Assembly (NCBI GenBank): GCA_023404955.1
Contig: JAEXZY010000111.1
Span: 1 to 64,000, forward strand
Direction of reading: 5' to 3'
From: Actinomycetes bacterium
GTDB taxonomy: Bacteria > Actinomycetota > Actinomycetes > Mycobacteriales > Mycobacteriaceae
Length of the DNA stretch: 64,000 nt
The notes below the pieces were generated by a model. That model did not search any database. It had not been told where the DNA came from and saw only the letters and a list, made by a program, of their open reading frames with translations. Within the stretch, counting starts at the first letter, position 1. Every line of letters starts with the position of its first letter. This document shows positions 6,940 through 16,017 of the stretch, piece by piece. The translations under genes were made by a program, and so were the position numbers.

Positions 6940-9480
6940 CTACGACCCACGTGGGATGAACGCGGCGAGGTAAGGCGCGGTCCGGCTCGCCGAATCTGCG
7001 GCGACCACCGCCGGTGCACCGGCCACCACGACGCGTCCTCCGTCCTCACCGCCACCCGGTCCCAGGTCGATGACGTGGTCCGCGCCTGCGACGACGGACA
7101 TGTCGTGCTCGGCCACCACCACGGTGTTGCCCGCGTCGACGAGGCCGTGCAGCTGGCGTTCCAACAACTCGACGTCTGAAGGATGCAGCCCCGTGGTGGG
7201 CTCGTCGAGCACGTAGAGCGTGTGACCCCTCTTGGCACGTTGCAACTCCGATGCCAGCTTGATGCGCTGCGCCTCACCACCGGAGAGTTCGGTCGCCGGT
7301 TGTCCGAGTCGCAGGTATCCCAGACCCACGTCGCGCAACGCCGCCAAACTCCGTGAGGCAGAGGGCAAATCAGCCAGGAAATCGGCGGCCTCGTCGACGG
7401 TCTGGGCCAGGACGTCGGCAATGGTGTTGCCCCGGTAGGTGATCTCAAGCGTCTCGTCAGAGTAGCGCGCTCCCCCACACGCCGGACATTTCGCGTAGGT
7501 GCCGGGCAAGAACAACAGTTCCACGGCGACGAACCCTTCGCCGCGACAGGTGGCGCAGCGGCCCTCGGCGACGTTGAACGAGAACCGGCCCGCGCTCCAG
7601 CCGCGCCGCCGCGCTTCGGGAGTATCGGCAAAAGCCTTGCGGACCGCATCGAAGAGTCCGGTATAGGTCGCGAGGTTCGAACGCGGTGTGCGGCCGATAG
7701 GTCGCTGATCCACCGTGACGAGGCGGCCGAGCACCTCGGCACCCTCGACGGACACCCCCACACTCGAATCGGTGTCGATATCGAGAAATTCGGTATCGGT
7801 GTCGTCAGTCTCCTCGACGGATTCGATGTGCGTACCCAGCTGCCTGGCCATCACGTCGCCCAGTACCTTGCACACCAGTGTTGACTTGCCAGATCCTGAC
7901 ACACCGGTGACCGCGACGAAGGCGCCCAACGGAATGTCCACGTCGATGCCGCGCAAATTGTGAAACGCGATGTTGCGCAACCGCATCAGCCCGACTGGTG
8001 TACGTACGTCGCGTCGTGCAGCCGGCCCATCGCGGAACAGGAATCGCCGGGTGACCGAGGTGTCGACGTCGGCGAGGCCGGCCACCGGTCCGCTGTAGAG
8101 CACGTCGCCGCCCAGCTCGCCGGCGCCAGGACCGACATCGACGATCCAGTCGGCGCGGCGCACCACATCCATATCGTGCTCGACCACGAACAACGAATTG
8201 CCCGCGCGGCGAAGCTGGTCCAGCACCTCGAGCAGCGGCTCGGCGTCGGCGGGATGCAGCCCTGCCGACGGCTCGTCGAGCACGTACAAGACACCGAACA
8301 GCCCGGCCCGCAGCTGGGTGGCCAGCCGCAAGCGTTGCAGTTCGCCGGGTGACACGGTAGGTGTGCGACGGTTGAGGCTCAGGTAGCCGAGCCCCAGGTC
8401 GACGAGCACGGCGATCCGTGCCACCAGATCGGCCGCGATCATCGTCGCCACTTCCGTGAATTCACCCGACTCGGTGGATTCGTACGCCGCGGCGAACTCG
8501 GTCCGCATCGCCGCCGGCGAGAGAACGTCGGTGAGCGCAGTGAGCGGCAGGGCCGCCAGCTCGGCGATGGTGCGGCCGGCGAACGTCACCGCGAGCGCTT
8601 CGGGTCGCAGCCCGGAGCCGCCACAGACGGGGCAATCAGTACTGTGCACGAACTGCAGAACCCGCCGCCGCATCGCCGCGCTCTGCGAATTGGCCAAGGT
8701 ATGCCGAACATGGCGCTCCGCGCTCGAGAATGTGCCGTTGTAGTAGTAATCCGCGGTGACAGGATGCTGGCTCGGATCGATTTCGACGGTGGGCTGATCC
8801 TCGGTGAACAGAATCCACTCCCGCTGGCGCTTGGGCAGTTTGCACCACGGCTTGTCGATGTCGTACCCGAGCGTGATGAGGATGTCGCGCAGGTTCTGTC
8901 CCTGCCACGCCCCAGGCCATGCCGCCACCGCTCCTTCCCGGATGGTCAGCGACGGATCGGGCACCAGTGTCTGTTCGGTGACCTCGTGGATGCGGCCGAG
9001 ACCGTGGCACGCCGGGCACGCGCCGATCGTGGTGTTGGGCGAGAACGCATCGGAGTCCAGCCGCTCGGTGGCCCCCGCCGGGTAGGTGCCGGCGCGGGAG
9101 TACAACATGCGCAGCAGATTCGACAGCGTGGTGACGGTGCCGACAGTCGACCGGGACGTCGCCGAACCGCGCCGCTGCTGCAGGGCGACCGCCGGCGGCA
9201 GTCCGGTGATGTCATCGACTTTCGGTGCGTCCTGAGGCAGGAGAAGTCGACGGGCATAGGGTGCCACCGACTCGAAGTAGCGGCGCTGGGCCTCGGCATA
9301 GATGGTGCCGAATGCCAACGACGATTTGCCCGATCCGGACACCCCGGTGAACGCGACGAAGGAGTCCCGCGGGGCCGCGACGTCTACGGTTTTCAGGTTG
9401 TGTACGCGGGATGCGTAGACACGGATGCACGGGTCCGGTCCGTCTGAGCCGATCTCCTGACCGCCGTCCACGTCATCCAT
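6940..9480 (-). CDS. UvrA-like ABC ATPase, short class-II form
   Basis: 846 residues with two ABC modules. Walker A motifs are GVSGSGKSSL (~50) and GVSGSGKSTL (~530). Signature motifs are VSPGELQRLRLATQL (first half, degenerate) and ELSGGEAQRIKLASEL (second half). Walker B regions are YVLDEPSAGLHP and YVLDEPTTGLHP. The zinc modules CPACHGLG, CPVCGGSG and CATCRGEG...CPACGG are present. Housekeeping UvrA is about 950-970 residues, so the insertion that binds UvrB is largely missing here. That length is typical of UvrA2/drug-resistance-type paralogues. A role in DNA damage or DNA-binding-drug tolerance is inferred from the family. Confidence 0.9.
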   Translation of the reverse strand: MDDVDGGQEIGSDGPDPCIRVYASRVHNLKTVDVAAPRDSFVAFTGVSGSGKSSLAFGTIYAEAQRRYFESVAPYARRLLLPQDAPKVDDITGLPPAVALQQRRGSATSRSTVGTVTTLSNLLRMLYSRAGTYPAGATERLDSDAFSPNTTIGACPACHGLGRIHEVTEQTLVPDPSLTIREGAVAAWPGAWQGQNLRDILITLGYDIDKPWCKLPKRQREWILFTEDQPTVEIDPSQHPVTADYYYNGTFSSAERHVRHTLANSQSAAMRRRVLQFVHSTDCPVCGGSGLRPEALAVTFAGRTIAELAALPLTALTDVLSPAAMRTEFAAAYESTESGEFTEVATMIAADLVARIAVLVDLGLGYLSLNRRTPTVSPGELQRLRLATQLRAGLFGVLYVLDEPSAGLHPADAEPLLEVLDQLRRAGNSLFVVEHDMDVVRRADWIVDVGPGAGELGGDVLYSGPVAGLADVDTSVTRRFLFRDGPAARRDVRTPVGLMRLRNIAFHNLRGIDVDIPLGAFVAVTGVSGSGKSTLVCKVLGDVMARQLGTHIESVEETDDTDTEFLDIDTDSSVGVSVEGAEVLGRLVTVDQRPIGRTPRSNLATYTGLFDAVRKAFADTPEARRRGWSAGRFSFNVAEGRCATCRGEGFVAVELLFLPGTYAKCPACGGARYSDETLEITYRGNTIADVLAQTVDEAADFLADLPSASRSLAALRDVGLGYLRLGQPATELSGGEAQRIKLASELQRAKRGHTLYVLDEPTTGLHPSDVELLERQLHGLVDAGNTVVVAEHDMSVVAGADHVIDLGPGGGEDGGRVVVAGAPAVVAADSASRTAPYLAAFIPRGS

Positions 9481-9560
9481 ACCGTACGACTGCCCAACAT
9501 CTCCGTCTTTATGTCACGCGAGGCGCGTCCGCGGGCAACCCCGCCTCCCGCGCTGCGCTC

Positions 9561-9863
9561 CTAGTCGATCTCGCCACTCAGTCCAACGTGGCGCTGCTCC
9601 AGATCCGCGAGCACAGCGGTGTAGAGATCGTGCGTGTCGATGTCCGTGCCGGTCACCCGGACGACGCACGTGTTCTGTTTCGACTCGAGATGGACCCGCC
9701 CGTGGGGACGCAGTGGGGTGTACTCCCCGGCCGCCGTCGCATCGCTCGTGGCGACGGCTTCGTAGTTGTAGCGCTCGAGTTCCTGGTAGACGGTCGACAA
9801 GATGTCCGTCTCGAGTTCCTCTGCGGCGGTCTGATCCGGCAGGATCACTTTCAGTGACGACAT
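9561..9863 (-). CDS. Small protein of unknown function
   Basis: 100 residues, acidic, no signal peptide or membrane segment. It begins MSSLKVILPDQTAAEELETDIL and has a strand-rich middle (GRVHLESKQNTCVVRVTGTDI) ending DLYTAVLADLEQRHVGLSGEID, which suggests a small alpha/beta fold. I recognise no family. It is 80 bases upstream of the UvrA-like gene on the same strand. Coding is supported by a clean frame with mycobacterial codon use, but the Shine-Dalgarno is weak (GTGAAAAG). Confidence 0.6.
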   Translation of the reverse strand: MSSLKVILPDQTAAEELETDILSTVYQELERYNYEAVATSDATAAGEYTPLRPHGRVHLESKQNTCVVRVTGTDIDTHDLYTAVLADLEQRHVGLSGEID

Positions 9864-9963
9864 CTTTTCACGCTAACCCCCGTGATGTGCCACAGGAAGA
9901 ACTGCCGAAAAGTCGGTGCCATAGACCGGTCACGACCGAGCGATACGCACCAGTCCTTCGTGA

Positions 9964-10893
9964 CTAGCTGGGCGAACCGATGAATTCCATCCCGGCGTTG
10001 ATCGCCGGACGGTGGCGCAGGATGCGGTAGTGGGCCAGCCGACCAAGCCCTCGGGTGGTCATCAGCTGAGCGCCCGCCCACTGGGCGGCCAGCCGCGCCG
10101 TCGCGGCATAAGGGCTGTCCGGGTCGTCGGGGTCGTGGATGAGCAGGAGCGGCGGATAGTCGGCGCGGCGGCCCATGTGCGACATGTTGGTTTCTTCCAG
10201 CCGCATGCCGATCCGCTTCTCCAGGCGGCGATGCAGACCGGCACGAATCCGGCGGCCGAAGTCATGACGCGCGGCGAAAAGGTCCAAGTACAAGGGAAAG
10301 TCACCCATCGGCGCCAGCAACACGAGCCGCCCGACGGGCGCACCGTTCGCCGCAGCCAGCACAGTCGCATTCGCCCCTAGAGAATGCGCCACCACCGCGT
10401 GCGCAGCACCGTGTGTTCGGATCATCGCAGCAATGGCGTGAGCGCATTCGATTGCGGTGGTGCGCCCGGGCGCCAACTCCCCCGGCTCCGATGCATTGTG
10501 GCTGGGCAGATCAAAAGCGATGGCCCGGAAACCCTTTTCCACCAACGGTTTGACGAATACCGCGAGGTGGGCGCGCTGTCCACCCCAGCCGTGCACCAGG
10601 TAGACCGGCGGCCCGTCGCCCCACTGCTCCCCCACCACCCGGTGTCCGTTCCCCCAGTGGGCCTCGACGGGTTCACCGGAACCGACGCCGGGTGGCATGC
10701 GCAGAGCTGATTCCAGCACCGGCGGTGTGCACCACAGCTCGACCGCCCAGCGGGAACCCACCCACGGCGCCAGCCGTTCGAGCCAGCGAAACCCCTGGCG
10801 CACCCGAGGCTCGACCGGCGGCAACACCCCTGACCCGGCGACATCGAGCGGTCCGATGCCGCCCGGCGCAGTTCCAGCAGACTCGTCGCTCAT
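9964..10893 (-). CDS. Alpha/beta-fold hydrolase
   Basis: 309 residues. It has the oxyanion segment VYLVHGWGGQRAHLAVFVKPL (~95), the nucleophile elbow VVAHSLGANATV (~170, Ser in HSLGA), LLLIHDPDDPDSPY carrying the acid (~253), and a C-terminal catalytic His region GLGRLAHYRILRH. The start codon overlaps the stop of the MFS gene by 4 bases, so the two are translated together. The substrate is unknown. The transporter link suggests it acts on an imported ester, amide or lactone. Confidence 0.85.
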   Translation of the reverse strand: MSDESAGTAPGGIGPLDVAGSGVLPPVEPRVRQGFRWLERLAPWVGSRWAVELWCTPPVLESALRMPPGVGSGEPVEAHWGNGHRVVGEQWGDGPPVYLVHGWGGQRAHLAVFVKPLVEKGFRAIAFDLPSHNASEPGELAPGRTTAIECAHAIAAMIRTHGAAHAVVAHSLGANATVLAAANGAPVGRLVLLAPMGDFPLYLDLFAARHDFGRRIRAGLHRRLEKRIGMRLEETNMSHMGRRADYPPLLLIHDPDDPDSPYAATARLAAQWAGAQLMTTRGLGRLAHYRILRHRPAINAGMEFIGSPS

Positions 10894-12176
10894 GGCTCCT
10901 CGACTATGTCACGCCGATAGCGATGCGCGGCAAGGGCGTAGCAGCCGACAGCCACCAACTGCATGCTCGGCACCAGAATCAGCAACGCGCGGCCCAGCGC
11001 CTGCGGGCCCAGGTCTGCGGTCAGCGCATCGCTGATCACGCCCGTGAGGAACGGTCCCACCGCGCCCAGCGTGGCGTTGAAGAACAAGAAGATCGCCGAC
11101 GCGGTGGCTCGTTGCTCGGGCAGGACCAGACGTTGGATGGCCGCTATGGACGGCGCAAGGTACGCAGTACCGATGACGTAGGCCAGTGCCAGCAGCCACA
11201 CGCACACCGTGCGGTCGACGACGACGAACGCCAACACAGAGGCCGGCAACAGAATCGCGATCAGGATGACCACGATCCAGAGCAACCAGCGCGGGTCCCG
11301 GTTGGCCAACCGGTCAGCGATCCGTCCGACGATGATCAGTCCGAGCACGCCCAGCAATCCCGTGGCCAGCCCGTACTCCACACCGACCTCACCGATCGAC
11401 ATACCGCGGGTGCGCATCAGGAATGCAGGCGCGAACGTGGTCAGCGAGTAACCGGCCGCCGACACGAGCGCCGTACCACCCACCATGGCCAGAAAGCTGG
11501 TTTTGCGCAACAGATCCCACCAGTTCGGCATCGCAGAGCGCTCCTGCGGTGTTGCGGCCGGCAGCTTCTGGCGGACGCCGACCACCCACAGCACCAGCGG
11601 CGCCAACAGCACGCTGATCCCGCCCATCACGACGAAAGCGACTCGCCAGCCGAGGCTTTCGGCGAGCAGACCGCCGCCGAGCAGGCTGGCGGCGCTGGCC
11701 AGCGGGATCGACATCGTGATGACCGCGAGCGGCGCCGACCGCTTCTCCGGGATGAAGTTGCGAGCCACATAGGCGTGCGCCGCCGGCGTGCTACCCGCTT
11801 CGCCCACGGCGACGCCGACCCGGGTGAGGGCGAGCTGGAAGCCGGACTGCACTGCGCCTCCCAGCATGGTCATCGACCCCCACAGCGTCAGGCATCCCGC
11901 GATGACGGCGCCGAACATGCCCCGATCGGCGAACCGGGCGATCGCGATGCCCACCGCGGCGTAGACGATCAGGAACCCGAATCCGTTGATGACACCGATT
12001 GCGGTGTCGGACAACGCGAGGTCCTTCTTGATGGGCTCGGCCAACACACCGGGCAGGAAGCGGTCGACATAGTTGAGGGTGCCGACGAGCGCGAGAACCG
12101 CGACGGCAGCCCACGCGCGAGTCGGTCCGTGCGTGGCGGTCTGTTCGAGCGCAGCCGAGGCTCGCGGTGACGACAT
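10890..12176 (-). CDS. MFS transporter (Spns/sugar-phosphate-type)
   Basis: 428 residues and about 12 membrane segments. The first loop has NYVDRFLPGVLAEPIKKDLALSDTAIGVINGFGF, a pattern common in Spinster-like MFS carriers, followed by AIARFADRG (motif A). I chose ATG 12176 over the longer frame because AAGGAG sits just upstream. The IclR gene ends 49 bases upstream on the same strand and the hydrolase overlaps downstream, giving a likely iclR-MFS-hydrolase operon. The cargo is not known; a ureide or related nitrogen compound is plausible from the context. Confidence 0.85.
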   Translation of the reverse strand: MSSPRASAALEQTATHGPTRAWAAVAVLALVGTLNYVDRFLPGVLAEPIKKDLALSDTAIGVINGFGFLIVYAAVGIAIARFADRGMFGAVIAGCLTLWGSMTMLGGAVQSGFQLALTRVGVAVGEAGSTPAAHAYVARNFIPEKRSAPLAVITMSIPLASAASLLGGGLLAESLGWRVAFVVMGGISVLLAPLVLWVVGVRQKLPAATPQERSAMPNWWDLLRKTSFLAMVGGTALVSAAGYSLTTFAPAFLMRTRGMSIGEVGVEYGLATGLLGVLGLIIVGRIADRLANRDPRWLLWIVVILIAILLPASVLAFVVVDRTVCVWLLALAYVIGTAYLAPSIAAIQRLVLPEQRATASAIFLFFNATLGAVGPFLTGVISDALTADLGPQALGRALLILVPSMQLVAVGCYALAAHRYRRDIVEEP

Positions 12177-12225
12177 CGTTCTCCTTGGTCGTTGAGCGCC
12201 GAGGCAGCGCACCCCGGAAGGGCGA

Positions 12226-12987
12226 TTACTCCTTGGCTCCTATCAGCGCCTCGGAGATCACGCCGGTTGCATTCTTCAACGCCGGTACCGCACGGGCAAT
12301 CACGTCTCTACTCATGTGGGCCAGGGGGCCGGAGATACCGATGGCCATCGGAGTCGGCGCACCGGGCACCGCCATCGCGACCGAACGGACACCGATCTCG
12401 AACTCTTCGTCGTCGATCGCATAGCCGTCGGTCCGAACGCGTTCGACGTTTGCGAACACGGCGGAAAGAGTCGACGCACTGTTCTTGGTGGGTGCCGGAA
12501 GCCCAGACTGCTTGACGAGTCGCAGAATGCGTGCGTCATCGAGTTCGCCCAGAACGGCCTTTCCCACGCCGGTCGTGTGCAGTCCGACGCGCCGGCCGAC
12601 CTCGCTGGTGGTCTGCGTCGACGTCGACGACCGCACCTGTCCGGTGTAGATCACCATGTCCCCGTCCAGCACCGCGAGGCTCGCCGTCTCCGACAGTTCG
12701 TCCACTAATGACTGCAACACCGGACCGGCGACCGCGCCCAATTGACGGTTCGCCACCTCACCGAGCCGAATCAGTCTGGGCCCGAGGGCGTACCGCCGAT
12801 TCGACAACTGGCGTACGTAGCCCAGTCGCACCAACGTGCGCAGGAGCCGATGAATCGTCGGCGGCGGCAACGGGGACTCCGCGGACAATTCCGTCAGGGA
12901 GCACTCCCCTCCCGCACGTCCGATCAGCTCCATCAACTCGAACGCGCGCTCCACAGATTGCACGCCGCCCGACTTCTCCTCCGCCAT
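12226..12987 (-). CDS. IclR-family transcriptional regulator
   Basis: 253 residues. The N-terminal winged helix (SVERAFELMELIGRAGGECSLTELSAE...PTIHRLLRTLVRLGYVRQ, residues ~12-75) is followed by an IclR effector domain (YALGPRLIRLGE, then GRRVGLHTTGVGKAVLGEL, ending in GISGPLAHMSRD). I prefer ATG 12987, with GGAG 6-9 bases upstream, over GTG 12996. It is divergent from the aldolase-ureidoglycine operon. The TTCC-N7-GGAA palindromes in the shared promoter and before the permease are its probable operators. By analogy with AllR it would sense a purine-catabolic intermediate (inference). Confidence 0.9.
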   Translation of the reverse strand: MAEEKSGGVQSVERAFELMELIGRAGGECSLTELSAESPLPPPTIHRLLRTLVRLGYVRQLSNRRYALGPRLIRLGEVANRQLGAVAGPVLQSLVDELSETASLAVLDGDMVIYTGQVRSSTSTQTTSEVGRRVGLHTTGVGKAVLGELDDARILRLVKQSGLPAPTKNSASTLSAVFANVERVRTDGYAIDDEEFEIGVRSVAMAVPGAPTPMAIGISGPLAHMSRDVIARAVPALKNATGVISEALIGAKE

Positions 12988-13040
12988 ACGCTCCACTCCC
13001 GGCCGGCCACACTGCTTTCATCTAACGTTGCACGAATCGA

Positions 13041-13055
13041 TTCCGCAATACGGAA
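13041..13055. promoter_or_regulatory. Putative IclR operator, copy 1
   Basis: TTCCGCAATACGGAA (arms extend to ATTCCG/CGGAAT) lies 54 bases upstream of the iclR start. It has the same TTCC-N7-GGAA layout as the sites at 13112 and 17585, and suggests autoregulation. Confidence 0.55.
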
Positions 13056-13111
13056 TTAGAGCGGACGTTCCGTAGACCCCGACATCGACGCCCACCGGGT
13101 CTCGCGCTAAT

Positions 13112-13126
13112 CTCCACATTGTGGAA
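13112..13126. promoter_or_regulatory. Putative IclR operator, copy 2
   Basis: CTCCACATTGTGGAA contains a perfect TCCACA-T-TGTGGA palindrome and the same 7-base spacing between TCC and GGA as the other two sites. It lies 42 bases before the GTG start of the aldolase-like gene. Confidence 0.55.
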
Positions 13127-13157
13127 TTCTGTCTGGACGGAGGAATTCCGGACAGAA
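13127..13157. promoter_or_regulatory. Inverted repeat in the leader of the ureide operon
   Basis: TTCTGTCTGG and CCGGACAGAA (one mismatch) are separated by 11 bases and end just before the ribosome-binding site of the gene at 13168. It could be a second operator or a leader hairpin. Confidence 0.4.
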
Positions 13158-13167
13158 GAGAGACCCT

Positions 13168-14442
13168 GTGACACGACGCCTCGACGACGCAGTACTGGCC
13201 GACGTCGAACGCCGCCTGTCGGGGGCCGACGCTCGCCTGGAGAGCCGGTATCCGGGCGACGACGGCAGGCGGCAGCCAGTCCACACCGTCTACGTCCCCG
13301 GCAATCGGTACTCGGCGGCCCTGCCCACCGAGTGGGGAGCCGCCGCTCTGAGCATGGCCGAAGATGCCGGCGGTTTGGACACGGTGGCTGCACTGGTGGG
13401 CGCGAGCAACGGGAGTGATTGCGATCCAGCCACTCTCGCCGGTCTCACCGAGCAGAAGCTGGGCACCGAGCCGATCGAGGATCTTCGCATCGACTTCGAG
13501 GACGGCTACGGCACATTCGACGACGAGACCGAGGATGCCGACGTCGCCCATGCGCTTGCGGCGTTGCGCAGCGCGCTCGACGCGGGCGCGTCCACGCCGT
13601 TCGTCGGTATCCGCTTCAAATGTCTCGAGGCGAACACCCGCGCGCGTGGACTCCGCACGCTCGACATGTTCGTCAGCGGATTGGCCGAGGCGGGTCTCCC
13701 CCACGGACTCAACCTCACCCTCCCCAAAGTGACGTCGGTCGACCAGGTCGAGGCGATGGTCGTGGTCGCGGGCGCGCTCGAGGCCGCCAACGGGCTCGAG
13801 GCCGGTCGCATCCGCTTCGAAGTACAGGTCGAGACACCGCAGGCGATCCTCGATGCCGACGGCCGCGCACCCGTCGCGCAGTTCATCAGCGCCGGCCAGG
13901 GCCGTATCAGCTCGCTGCACTACGGAACCTACGATTATTCGGCGTCCCTGGGCATCGCAGCCGCGTATCAATCGATGGAGCACCCGGCGGCCGACCACGC
14001 CAAGAACATCATGCAACTTGCCGTCGCCGGAACCGGCGTCCACATGTCCGACGGCTCGACCAACATCCTCCCCGTCGGCGACCGCGATGACGTCGCGACG
14101 GCATGGACGCTGCACGCACGTCTCGTCCGGCGCCACCTGGAACGCGGCATCTATCAGGGCTGGGACATGCACCCCGGCCAGCTCGTCACCCGGTTCCTGG
14201 CGACGTACGCCTTCTACCGCAGCGCCTTCGCGCCGGCCGCAGCGCGACTACGGAACTACGTTCATCGACGCGACTCGGCCGTCATGGACGAGCCGGCGAC
14301 CGCCCGTGCACTCGCCGGCGTGATTCGGCGCGGAAGCGCATGTGGCGCCCTGACCGCCGATGAGATCGAAACCGCCGTCGAACTCCCTCTGTCCACCGTG
14401 CGCGACATCGCGCTCGGCCGCACCCCCAGGAGCCCTCAGTGA
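13168..14442 (+). CDS. DUF6986-type aldolase-like protein of the ureide cluster
   Basis: 424 residues. The central part has the layout of the PEP/pyruvate aldolase (HpcH/CitE-like) barrel: EDLRIDFEDGYG (~110, acidic metal-binding region), FVGIRFKCLEANTRARGLRTLDMF (~145), LNLTLPKVTSVDQVEAM and IRFEVQVETPQAILDADG (~210). A helical C-terminus with a GIYQGWDMHPGQLVTRF motif follows. It fits the uncharacterised DUF6986 family, which is often found with allantoin genes in actinobacteria. The start is GTG with GAAGAGAG upstream. It overlaps the next gene by 4 bases (GTGA). The reaction is unknown; a C-C lyase on a purine-derived 2-oxo acid is inferred. Confidence 0.75.
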   Translation: MTRRLDDAVLADVERRLSGADARLESRYPGDDGRRQPVHTVYVPGNRYSAALPTEWGAAALSMAEDAGGLDTVAALVGASNGSDCDPATLAGLTEQKLGTEPIEDLRIDFEDGYGTFDDETEDADVAHALAALRSALDAGASTPFVGIRFKCLEANTRARGLRTLDMFVSGLAEAGLPHGLNLTLPKVTSVDQVEAMVVVAGALEAANGLEAGRIRFEVQVETPQAILDADGRAPVAQFISAGQGRISSLHYGTYDYSASLGIAAAYQSMEHPAADHAKNIMQLAVAGTGVHMSDGSTNILPVGDRDDVATAWTLHARLVRRHLERGIYQGWDMHPGQLVTRFLATYAFYRSAFAPAAARLRNYVHRRDSAVMDEPATARALAGVIRRGSACGALTADEIETAVELPLSTVRDIALGRTPRSPQ

Positions 14443-15266
14443 CACCTCCGCCGACCACTGCGTCGTACTACACACCTCGCGGCGGCCTGCCCCCGCAGAC
14501 CGATCTGCTGACCGATCGCGCCATCGTCACCGAGGCCTACACGGTCATTCCCCGCGGCGTCCTCTCCGACATCGTCACGTCGGTGTTCCCGGAGTGGACC
14601 GATACCCGAGCCTGGATCATCAACCGACCCGTCGCCGGCGGCGCGACGACGTACTTCCAGGCCATCGTCGAGGTCAAGCCCGGTGGCGGGGCGCAACGGC
14701 CAGAACCGCAACCCGAGGTTCAGAGCTTCCTGTTCGTCACCTCCGGTGCGCTCACCGTGACGGCGGCCGGACAGACGGAGACGCTGTCTGAGGGCGGCTT
14801 CGCCTACCTACCGGCGGGGACCGAGTGGTCGGCGCAGAACAACGGCGACGTCGACGCGACGTTCGTGTGGATTCGTAAGCGCTATGAGCCCGTCGAGGGC
14901 CACGTGCCCTCGGTGAAGTTCGGTGACGAGCAGGCCATCGAACCGTCGGCGATGCCGGGCACCGACGGGAAGTGGCGCACCACAAGGATGCTCGACCCGC
15001 AGGACCTCGCCTACGACATGCACGTCAACATCGTGACGTTCGAGCCGGGCGCCAGCATTCCGTTCGCCGAGACACACGTCATGGAGCACGGCTTGTTGAT
15101 GCTCGAAGGCAAGGCGGTCTACCACCTCAACGGAGATTGGGTGGAGGTCCAGGAGGGCGACTTCCTGTCGCTGCGCGCCTTCTGCCCGCAAGCGTGCTAC
15201 GCGGGCGGGCCGTCGAACTTCCGGTACCTGCTCTACAAGGACGTCAACCGTCAGATCATGCTGTGA
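14439..15266 (+). CDS. allE: (S)-ureidoglycine aminohydrolase (bicupin)
   Basis: 275 residues with two cupin domains. The N-terminal cupin has PEVQSFLFVTSGALTVTA. The C-terminal metal cupin has FETHVMEHGLLMLEGKAVYHLNGDWVEVQEGDFLSLRAFCPQACYAGG, with His/Glu/Gln-type Mn ligands in TH-VMEHG. The length and order match ureidoglycine aminohydrolase, which converts (S)-ureidoglycine to ureidoglycolate and ammonia. The GTG start is coupled to the upstream aldolase-like gene. It ends 19 bases from the convergent racemase-like gene. An enzyme making ureidoglycine from allantoate is not in this window. Confidence 0.9.
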   Translation: MTPPPTTASYYTPRGGLPPQTDLLTDRAIVTEAYTVIPRGVLSDIVTSVFPEWTDTRAWIINRPVAGGATTYFQAIVEVKPGGGAQRPEPQPEVQSFLFVTSGALTVTAAGQTETLSEGGFAYLPAGTEWSAQNNGDVDATFVWIRKRYEPVEGHVPSVKFGDEQAIEPSAMPGTDGKWRTTRMLDPQDLAYDMHVNIVTFEPGASIPFAETHVMEHGLLMLEGKAVYHLNGDWVEVQEGDFLSLRAFCPQACYAGGPSNFRYLLYKDVNRQIML

Positions 15267-15285
15267 CGGTGCGAAATTCGCCGAC

Positions 15286-16008
15286 TCAGACCTGAAACGG
15301 CCAACCGACGACTTTCTTCGCGCGTGGTGCGGCATAGGTACGCACCTTCGACGTGGACAGTCCCATTCGGACCAGACCTTCGGCGATGGTGACCGCCGCG
15401 CGGACACCATCGACGATCGGCACACCCGTCGCCTCGGTGACTTTCGCCTCGAGTTCGGCCATACCCCCGCAGCCGAGACAGATCACCTCGGCATGATCGT
15501 TCTCCACCGCCTCCCGCGCTTGAGCAACGATCGCTTCGACGGCCCGATCCGCGTCGGACTCCAGTTCGAGCACGCTGAGGCCCGACGCCCGTACTGACGC
15601 GCATCGTGCGTCGAGTCCCGCGAGCTTCAAGCGGTCTTCGATCAGCGGGACGGTGCGGTCGAGCGTGGTGACGACCGAGTACCTGTGTCCGAGGTACATC
15701 GCCGTGGACGCGGCCGCCTCGGTGATGTCGACCACGGGGACATCGAGCAGCTCTTGCAGCCCCTCTCGACCGTGCTCGCCGTAACCGGCCTGGATCACCG
15801 CGTCGAACGGCTCGCGATATGACGTGATCGCGTCCATGACGGCGATGGCGGCGAGGTAGCTCTCGAAATTACCCTCGCAGGAGTCTGCTCCGAAACGCGG
15901 TGTGATGCCGACGATCTCGGTATCCGGTGACGCGACGGTGCGCGCCGACTCGGCGATCGCGTCGGTCATCGACGCCGTGGTGTTGACGTTGGCGACGAGG
16001 ATTCTCAT
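15286..16008 (-). CDS. Asp/Glu/hydantoin racemase-family protein (possible allantoin racemase)
   Basis: 240 residues. MRILVANVNTTASMTDAIAESAR opens the fold; FDAVIQAGYGEHGREGLQELLDVPVVDITEAA (~72) and AEVICLGCGGMAELEAKVTEATGVPIVDGV (~180) are the two active-site loops. In classical hydantoin/allantoin racemases both loops carry a Cys. Here the first position is Gly (QAGYG) and only the second Cys (LGCGG) remains. AGGA precedes the ATG. It is 9 bases downstream of the permease gene, in one operon. It either racemises allantoin by a one-Cys variant or has a related role (inference). Confidence 0.8.
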   Translation of the reverse strand: MRILVANVNTTASMTDAIAESARTVASPDTEIVGITPRFGADSCEGNFESYLAAIAVMDAITSYREPFDAVIQAGYGEHGREGLQELLDVPVVDITEAAASTAMYLGHRYSVVTTLDRTVPLIEDRLKLAGLDARCASVRASGLSVLELESDADRAVEAIVAQAREAVENDHAEVICLGCGGMAELEAKVTEATGVPIVDGVRAAVTIAEGLVRMGLSTSKVRTYAAPRAKKVVGWPFQV

Positions 16009-16017
16009 GGGCGGGTC

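Noticed and set aside
10692..12170. 492-residue plus-strand frame opposite the MFS gene
   Set aside because: Composition is His/Arg/Gln-rich with no domain, and the minus-strand frame has clear membrane helices and a ribosome-binding site.
13018..14172. 384-residue minus-strand frame opposite the DUF6986 gene
   Set aside because: Shadow frame caused by high GC; no domain or start signal.
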